Source: Dryococelus australis (Eukaryota > Arthropoda > Insecta > Phasmatodea > Phasmatidae). From it: a stretch of DNA of 64,000 nucleotides. Below the pieces are notes generated by a model that was not told where the DNA came from, ran no database searches, and worked only from the letters and a program-made list of their open reading frames with translations. The DNA lies in the NCBI GenBank assembly GCA_029891345.1, contig CM056994.1, positions 137,150,457 to 137,214,456 on the forward strand. The letters are read 5' to 3'. This document shows, piece by piece, positions 56,490 to 64,000 of this stretch (the stretch's first letter is position 1; each line of letters begins with the position of its first letter). The position numbers and the translations under genes are program-made.

Positions 56490-59400
56490 CAGATAACACC
56501 GATGCCCGCCATTCATGCAGCTGGTAGGGACGTACTCCTCACGGCTTCATGACTGTGAAAATGGACGATGTGCGTCGTGAAATGCCCAAGCACTAAGGCT
56601 ATGGACATGTGATAATCCGTAGTACAAGTAAAAATATTACGTGTGTCTGTGTGTAATGTCCCAAAAGACTGCAAAAAATATTGTGTATATATTAAAGATG
56701 AAGAGAAGAATTTTTGTATTTGTCTGATATGTAGAACAATATTGTGATGTGCGTAAATAAATAATTGTGTTTAAAAAGAGAATTTATTTATCTCATGTTA
56801 TGTCCTCATGTAAGTTAAGAAAAACACTGTTCGTAAATAAACAGAAAATATTTTGTACCAGCTTGGTTATATTGTAAAAATTATTTTATATGGGCATCTA
56901 AAACAATTACCATCGGTAAAGAAAATATTTATTATATCAGTTTTGTTAAAAAAACACCGCTTGTAAGTATTATTTATTCTATTAGTTTTGTTAATAAAAC
57001 ACACCGTCGGCAAAGTAAGTGTAGGTACTTGTTAAAATAAAATAGAGACCGAAAACATACACATTACGTGTATGAATGTAATTGAATTTTCTAAAATGAA
57101 GGAAGAGTAGCGTTAAACAGTTGCAATTATCATCTCTCGCGTGCAGCTCCAGGCATCTGTCGTCTTTAGACACGTCAGGGTGGGAGGTTTTTGCGACGTC
57201 GGCACTTTTGCAGCTGGGCAGAATAGCAGCAGCCTGTTAGCATCGCGCTTGCCGGCCGGTAGAGAGACGACTTGATGCCAGGTAAAAACCAAGGCTTGAA
57301 AATATTTTCACACTTAATGTCTAGAATACACAGTTAACATTCCAACAGCAGGTGACCACATATACAATAAACATATAATAAGCTGCGCCCCAGTCGAGAA
57401 TAAGTAAGTAACACGTTCTGCCCCTGGAATACATCAGAAATATTAGCCAAAAAATTACCCTGGTATAGACATATGAGAATTATATATCTATACATATATA
57501 CACACAATTCAATACTTATGAAAAACTACAAGTGAATGATCGCATAGCTGTTTTGAACTTGCTTACGTTAATGCAGGTCAGGGGACCAGCTGCTTGCTGA
57601 CGAGACACCAGCAAGGCGATCACTCGGTATAAGGCCATAACTTACATGTACAGTGTTCAGTATTAAGAGGTTACGCGGTTCTATTTTTTTATAAAGGAGC
57701 TAGGAAATTAATTATTCTAAAATTATTAGGTTGTTAACAGAGAAACACTCGGTCACCGATCGAAATACTTCTTTTACGTAAATAAATTAATTCCCATCAG
57801 ATGAAGTGCTTTGACGAGCATCGCTTCTCAAAAAGTGTTAGGAAATGTTTTATAAGAAGTCATTCACCTTTTACGTTACTGAGAACAGTACTTAAAGACA
57901 CTGTAAAATAGTTGTATTTTTTTTGTGTGCAAGTTGCATCAAGCATACGCTCTCCTTTATTTAGCGGTGTTACAATCTCATACGAATATTTTTGATTAAA
58001 TGTAAAGACGGACTTTGTGTGCGTGTTTAAACACCAATACAGACACACTAAAACTCATAGCTTTCAGTAAAACGAAACCAAACTAACCACTTTATTTTCA
58101 CCGTATCAAGATATAAAGTTGTATTTTAAAAAAAGATGGCCACTAAATACGTGTCATAGATGTGTTACTTATCACAAAGTATACAAGTTTCAGCCAGCAT
58201 GGTTACACGGCTTGCTTTAGGGTGTTGGAAAAAATGTAGACAGGCGAACCCCTTAAGATTTTTTACAGATAGATTGACCCGCAACAAATAAATCAGCTGG
58301 CTCATTCTCGCGAGCCTTACCGTCTGTTCGGCTGAGAAAAAAAAAACTTAAAAAATAATTTGCTTGTTGCACGCTTTACCGTGAGACAGTAGTCCGAATG
58401 TACATCTCCCACTATGGCGAGCCGGGTTTGATTTGCGGTAAGATGCATGCCAAAACACATACTTACACAAGATACTCTATAATCCACTGTATTCTGTTTA
58501 GGGTTATCGTCATGTGTGCGTTTTCGCCCAGCTTCGAGCTACCGTTTTTGGTGTGATCCGCTGAGCTCGAGAACCCCGTGTGTGTCATCTTCACGATGAG
58601 CCGTCTTCGTCGAGGTCCGACATTGTACTGCATATTTCGTATGCAGGTAAGGAAAAAAATATACACGATTTCTTACAGCGATGTTTGTCCTTTCCCATTC
58701 AGAGTTTTTAAAGCATGTGGGTCCTTTGTTTTCCAGTTTTCAAATTGTGGACTCCAGCTGCAGTCGAACTACTGACGAGTCCTCTTCCCATCGCCGCTAC
58801 TTTCGCAAGTTCAGTCGCTAAGTACAGATTCATTTTTTGTGTTAATTTTAAGTCAAAGCTTATTTTATTACTTACACGAACTGCTCATTATGTTTTTTTG
58901 GAGTTCTACTTTTTTTTTACTGGCATATTGTACGGTTTTTCTTAAAATATAACACATTATCATTCTTTAGACATTCATGCAATAATCAGTAGCATGAACT
59001 TTATTACAAATGCAGGAGATTGTAAGTCTCAGCATAAAATTTAAAAAAATGTATTTTCTCATTTTGTGTGTACTGGACGAATACAATGGAAATATACGCG
59101 TGTACAGCAAAACAAAACTCTTACACCCGTTAGTAAGAATGAGATAATTTTTTAAAATATGTATACTGTCCCCCTTTCATAATTTCTATAGAGTCTAACA
59201 TAATTTTTATTGAGTCACAATTGCGTGCGCATGTGTTTACGTGCATGTGTGTACGTGTGTGTATGTGTGCATAGATGTGTGAAGGTTAGTAAATGGAGGC
59301 TGCGCCAGTCCCGCAAGGGTTGTGTAGTCAGGCGGCCGAGGACGCGTCACGTCTCTTGAAGTGCTGCAGCTGGCACCTGCCCGCCGGGCCACAGTAGTTA

Positions 59401-59780
59401 CACGTATACGAAATAAGTTGTTAATACTAATCTCCAGGGAACTATATCAGGTTTTACATAATTGTTAGTTTCTTTTTTATATTTTCTTGAATTTTAATTA
59501 ATCAGGTACGTTTACACGGGGAAAATAAAGATTCCAGTCTTAAGATGAGTGAAAAAAAGTTATTATTATTTACAAAAAAAAAAGCGTATTCAGTCTTATG
59601 ATTGTGAATACCATGCAGCAAATAGCCTCTTAAAAAACATCCTTTCGAATAGTAAAAAAACTGCACTCACCAAACACTGCTGCTGTCGGATGCTTGTTTT
59701 GCTCATTGATCGTCCGTAGCTTCCGATGTCAGATTATCACTTTACTCTTGCAAAGTGTGATAAAAGGGTTTTAATTTATA
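56490..59780. other. AT-rich intergenic DNA
   Basis: No recognised gene. A TG-rich patch lies at 59,230-59,290. A short frame at 58,578-58,650 ends at a donor-like cag|gtaagg (58,648), which is too weak to call an exon. Confidence 0.35.
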
Positions 59781-59788
59781 TGAAGTCT

Positions 59789-61103
59789 TCAGAGAGCATA
59801 CCATTTTTTTTCAAATTTATATGCACTGTAGGCCTGCACAATTTCTCTATTATTGGAAAAGACGTAGCTTTTAAAAAACAGTTCGGAAATGTCACAATTT
59901 TTTGTATTTTTTCTATTTTTCCTCCCTTCCTCCGATATGTCACCAGAAGCTCTCTTGGTAGATGTGCGGGATAAAAAGGTTTTAATGATTTTCTCCGGAA
60001 TATGTTTTAAGAAAGGAGCAATCTCGTCCAGCAATTTTTTCACGACACCTGGGCTTTCAATAAGTACTGTACCATGATGTATTTGAAATTCACACTCAAG
60101 CGGTTTTGCTTGACGTAACTTTATTTCAGACGACTTACATAATCTCCCACAGGAGAGGTGTTTAAACTGTGTTGATGTTGAGAGTCTAAGACTGTTCGTC
60201 CTATTGTTAACTTCTAAGTAAGGAAACTCTGGTTTCAGTTTTATTGCCACCCAAACACAAAGGTGTTCAAAAGCAGCCCCTTCTAAGTCAGTACAGAATG
60301 TAAATTATGTTTGTGTAGTAATATTGTCAGCCACAGCTATGTTTCCTATAGACTTACACCCTTCTCTAAGGATATTAGCTGTTGACAATGCTGTTTCAGT
60401 TTCACTTAATGAATCAAAAACACTGCTGACTGTAAGAATTTTGCTTGCGACAAATTCACTGTCATCTGAAGTAGCAGTCGTATTTGTTTTTATCCGTAAA
60501 ATATCTTGGTTTTTACCTAAAATGATCATCCTCAGGCGATGCAGTGCATATAAAGGTGAGGAATGGTCGTTTAATCCTCCACGGGTGCGAATTTGCGAGA
60601 ACAGATTTTCTACAATGTCTTGATTAAGACGATGAGTCAAAATATAACTAATATCTTGTGTATGTTCTAGATCTCTATAAAGAATCTGTAATAAGATTGT
60701 AGAAACAATGATTCCTTTATGAATATGTTGGAACATATTTCATCCACAGCAATGCAGTTTGCTCGTTGTGTCAGTAAATTTGTTTAAAATTTATCCTGGG
60801 TGATAAATTTTTGGCCGTATGCTTTCCGTGATAGCTCGTCTATATTACGGGGTATGTAAGTATTCATTAGGTCAAAATATTCGTCACAGAAGAGAAAGAA
60901 GTTTCCAGTTGCTTGTGCAACATTATTGTCGTTCCTGGGAAGAAGAGTTTTTAAAGCGATAGCATTTGTTCGTGACAGTAACTCACTTGCTTTCCTTACA
61001 TTCTGTCTCTAAGTTTTTCGACTGATATATGAGCCTTTGTTAGTTTATGACATATTTTGAGATCGGAAAGATTTGTCTGCATTTTTAAGGGCTACGACTG
61101 GTC

Positions 61104-61199
<96 letters not shown>

Positions 61200-62540
61200 T
61201 ATTATATATATAATATACAATCAGGTAACATGAATCCTGTATACAGAAAGCAATTCCTGAGATGAGTTTCAAAAGATGTGGCGGATCAGCAAACACGTAA
61301 ATTTTTTTCAGATTCTGCACAAGGGTGGTTGAAAAATGTCTTGTCTGTAATAATTCCCATTTCTTTCTATGGACCTACAGTTACTCCCCCAAAATCGTTT
61401 ACGACGACTTTGACCACATATTCTACACCATGAAGCTTAATAATAATGATTCAAGAATATCTGACGTCATCTTTGTGTCGAAGTTGACGCAAACTTACAG
61501 CTTCCACTTAGTTTACAAACCTCGAGCCATTACAACCTGCATATACGAAAAAGGGCCGACAACTTCATCAATTTTTCACATCTTATCCTAGAGTGCTCTT
61601 AACTTTAACTTCATAAAATTGTAAAAATGCAATATGTTATTTTGTATTCAGTTTTGATCCAACAACTTTAAGATACTGAAACATCTGGTGGAATAGGCAT
61701 TCACGCATTTCCAAAGACGATGCCCACCTCTAAAGCATCGAGATACCTGTTAAAATAATATTATGTTCTTCTTCAGAAAAAGGTACTAACATTTGCTAGG
61801 ATGCCTTAACGTGAACGTCAAAGATATTTCTTCATTAGTCCATATCACATGCTTCTTTATTCAAAGAAGAAACCCTCTTTGATTTTTCGTAAACACTGAC
61901 GACACAACGTGAAAATATTTTTTGATTCTTATGAATGTTTTGCATTTTGTCTCTTCAAGTTTTCATTTTCTTTCTGGATTATTTTAATATTTTTTGAGTC
62001 GGAAATAATTTTATTTTCTAGATGTAGTAGTTTCTTTTTCAGAATTTCGTTTTCTTTCTTCGGAATTTCGTCTAAAGTTTCTACTTTACTTGGCTCATTG
62101 AGGCTGCTAAATTCTACTAAACTTATTTCCTTTGACTCATTTATCAGTTTTATTGCTCTCTTTTTCTTTTGTCTTGAATTGTACCTTAAGTTACGTTCGA
62201 TATAATTTGCATCTTTCTGATGAGTATGCTCATTAGACAACATCATTTGTGATGGCAAAGCAGATTTATACAAAATTTTCTTTGGTTCAGTTTTAAACAA
62301 TTCGGCCTGTAGATCTTTCTCATGGTCTTCAACAATAAAGTGTTATGAGTAAACATATGACGTATAAGGATTAAGTTTATCTTGTCTTTTGCAGCATTGC
62401 ACCCACTGACTTATTAACACACTTTCTTTTGGGAATCTGGGATATTTTATGTTTGTTGTCTTGTAACGATGGTTTTTATATACAGCTACAGCACAGCTGG
62501 TCTCGGGTATTTTGTTACACAGCAAACTATTACTGAACAT
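59789..62540 (-). pseudogene. P-element / THAP9-like transposase, broken
   Basis: Reading down from 62,540, a THAP-like zinc domain comes first (CAVAVYKNHRYKTTNIKYPR, FPKESVLISQWVQCCKRQD; the second Cys/His pair is lost). A coiled-coil linker follows at 62,300-61,929 (LHLENKIISDSKNIKIIQ). A degraded catalytic part spans about 61,560-60,780 (WKL.VCVNFDTKMTSDILES with stops, then ASELLSRTNAIALKTLL and EYFDLMNTYIPRN). Next are LTHRLNQDIVENLFSQIRTR and GGLNDHSSPLYALHRLRMII (60,640-60,520), and a C-terminal part from 60,250 (VAIKLKPEFPYLE at its start). Many stops are present and (TA)n at 61,101-61,200 is inserted in the middle. It would have cut P-type transposons. No terminal repeats were identified. 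Confidence 0.75.
61101..61220. repeat. (TA)n microsatellite inside the P-like pseudogene
   Basis: TA runs are interrupted by single T or A losses and end in atacatattatata. Confidence 0.95.
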
Positions 62541-63280
62541 GTATTTATAATGTAAAATTTTCGTTCAACAATGCACATTGCACAAGCTGACGTTTGTCAA
62601 GCAAAGATGAAAGTGTAAAAAAAGCGTGCGACGATACTGCAACGATGATACCGAATTTGTCGTGCAGGGAAAGACGAAACTAGAAGTATGCTTACAACGA
62701 GACAGCAATGACATGCCCAACTTTGTCCGCGCAGAATGATAAATCTGTGAAATCACTCTCGTCTTGACTGAGAGAAAGGTCCGTGCCAAGGTAGGGGCGG
62801 TGGACTTCACGTCCAACGCCCCTACGTGCGTGCCGATCTGAGGCAACCTCCCCTTACCAACCGTGTGTGCATAACATTCGTCGAGTACATGAATCAAGTC
62901 AGGACCTACACTAAGCCTCTGCCCCCCTTTTATTGTCTTTGTCACGTACACAGGACTAGCTGGAGATAATACCTCTGAACGAACTCGGTGGCACACCGGT
63001 GTAGTGTGGTGGCTTGTCACTAAGGCAAATCGCGTGTTGATTCCCAACGGGTGACGTCCTTGGTGACCGTTCATTGTGTGCACCATCTTTCAAACAATAC
63101 AGATTCTGTTGTAGGGTGTATGTAGGGTGTACTAAACCCAGATATACATATATATGTTGTGGTGTATATACTGAGGTTGTAATATTTTTTCTCCCAGATA
63201 AATTGTTTCCTTGCTTGGAATGACACTGAATATTACTTGTATTACACAAAAAATCTAAGGCAACTGTATTCGTGTTGCAG

Positions 63281-64000
63281 GTTTTACAAGATTGAGGCAA
63301 ACCATGGCCGACCGTCGTGTTCCAACATCTGCATCTGTCGGTCCGTCTCCTGCTGGTGTAGGGATGGTCCCACCTCCATTTTTGTATTCTTGTTGGTTGT
63401 GTGGGAATAACTTTACACTCCGCTGAAACTGGCTCAGACCTGAGACCAGTTGTATACACAATCTGCTCAGGGCTGAATATCACATTTGCGAGCAGTGCAG
63501 TATCACCGTTCACCGAAAGGATAACATGGATAAACATGCGCACAGCTGTACAGGCGAAATAAGGCAAGGAGCAATAGCCAACTGTAAATTCTGTAATACA
63601 GCTTTCAAACGAACCAGCGAGGCATGTCGACATGAAACTAATTGTCATTTTAATCAAGACAATCGAGCGTACAATTGCTATGAATGTGAAGAAGAGTTTA
63701 CTAGGCCAGATTGACGCAGGACACATATGACAAAGTGCAGTTGTTCATTTCCTCCTTCCGCCAAATGTCCACGACTCAGCATGGCTCCCCCGCAGCCTGC
63801 AGCCCCGGTTGAGGCCCCTGATCACCCTTCACGACCAAGAATCGTAGTCGGTGTTGGTCAGCCAACCCCTCCTGGGTTCGTTGTGGCAGAAACGGTATTT
63901 AGGGACAATCTAGAGACCTACATAGCCGAAAACATAAGTGAGTAAACGAAATATATTTATACAATTCTAGCACCATTAGAGAAGAACATAGCTGGACAGC
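63281..64000 (+). pseudogene. N-terminus of a second Polinton PolB (runs off the window)
   Basis: ATG 63,304 lies 24 bases after an acceptor-like gtgttgcag (63,280). It reads MADRRVPTSASVGPSPAGVG, then a finger-like YSCWLCGNNFTL ending in a TGA near 63,424. In the same region fingers follow: HICEQCSITVHRKDNMDKHA, NCKFCNTAFKRTSEACRHE and NCYECEEEFTRPD, then a TGA at 63,712. A Pro-rich linker (MAPPQPAAPVEAPDHPSRPR) leads to VAETVFRDNLETYIAENIS and a stop at 63,943. The linker end matches FVEEATAFRGDLRTYF at 47,535-47,582 of the main PolB. It is a different, diverged copy. The rest lies beyond the window. Confidence 0.7.

Noticed and set aside
61325-61591. 88-codon plus-strand frame
   Set aside because: Antisense to the catalytic part of the P-like transposase, whose fragments are recognisable on the minus strand.
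62565-63726. Long minus-strand frames of 173 and 256 codons
   Set aside because: They overlap the plus-strand second PolB start and have no domain; the larger is antisense to the zinc fingers.

Overview
The window is eukaryotic, intron-capable, repeat-dense DNA with no clear host gene. It is an accessory landscape of nested mobile elements. A metazoan host, most likely an arthropod, is suggested by several features: P-element/THAP-type, Tc1/mariner-type and Ty3/gypsy relics, a tRNA-derived SINE, long (TA)n and (GA)n tracts, and TATA boxes paired with a TCAGT initiator. The species cannot be named from the sequence.

Layout. 0-4.3 kb: a fold-back element with an internal tandem array, a related repeat, and a broken transposase of an arthropod family I cannot place in a named superfamily. 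5.46-7.71 kb: a Tc1/mariner-like element with ~360-bp inverted repeats and a (TA)n expansion inside its transposase frame. 7.7-10.9 kb: extremely AT-rich DNA carrying, on the minus strand, the wreck of a protein-primed type B DNA polymerase. 11.5-12 kb: a hairpin MITE. 13.4-13.6 kb: a SINE. 14.1-14.7 kb: minisatellites. 19.5-23.3 kb: a cluster of small broken genes, each behind a TATA/TCAGT promoter, that look like paralogues of small genes in the Polinton further right. 24.2-33.07 kb: a decayed Ty3/gypsy element with 1.6-1.8 kb LTRs. 33.1-34.05 kb: a broken C2H2/C2HC zinc-finger frame.

The centrepiece is a complete but pseudogenised Polinton/Maverick (adintovirus-like) element at about 34,079-54,320 (20.2 kb), with ~790-bp terminal inverted repeats. 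From left to right it has integrase, a conserved Polinton protein, and packaging ATPase joined to a fibre-like coiled-coil region, all on the minus strand. On the plus strand follow parvovirus-type phospholipase A2, a pX-like basic/hydrophobic protein, adenovirus-type protease, penton-like minor capsid protein, double-jelly-roll-type major capsid protein, a set of small related proteins, a basic zinc-binding protein, and then PolB behind a TATA promoter and a probable 5'UTR intron. A 22-bp minisatellite lies between PolB and the right repeat. Together these would cover replication (PolB), insertion (integrase), virion assembly (MCP, penton, protease, ATPase, pX) and possibly membrane penetration (PLA2). 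Nearly every gene carries stops or frameshifts, so this copy is dead.

Right flank. 55.2-56.3 kb: an unrecognised gene behind five ATTGGC (CCAAT-type) boxes and a TATA box. 59.8-62.5 kb: a P-element/THAP9-like transposase pseudogene on the minus strand. 63.3 kb to the window end: the zinc-finger N-terminus of another Polinton PolB, again directly after a splice-acceptor-like site.

The order small genes, then zinc fingers, is the same in the 19.5-34.05 kb relics (interrupted by gypsy) as in the main Polinton. This suggests an older Polinton was split by gypsy and abutted or interrupted by the younger one. That is inference from gene order and short motif similarity.
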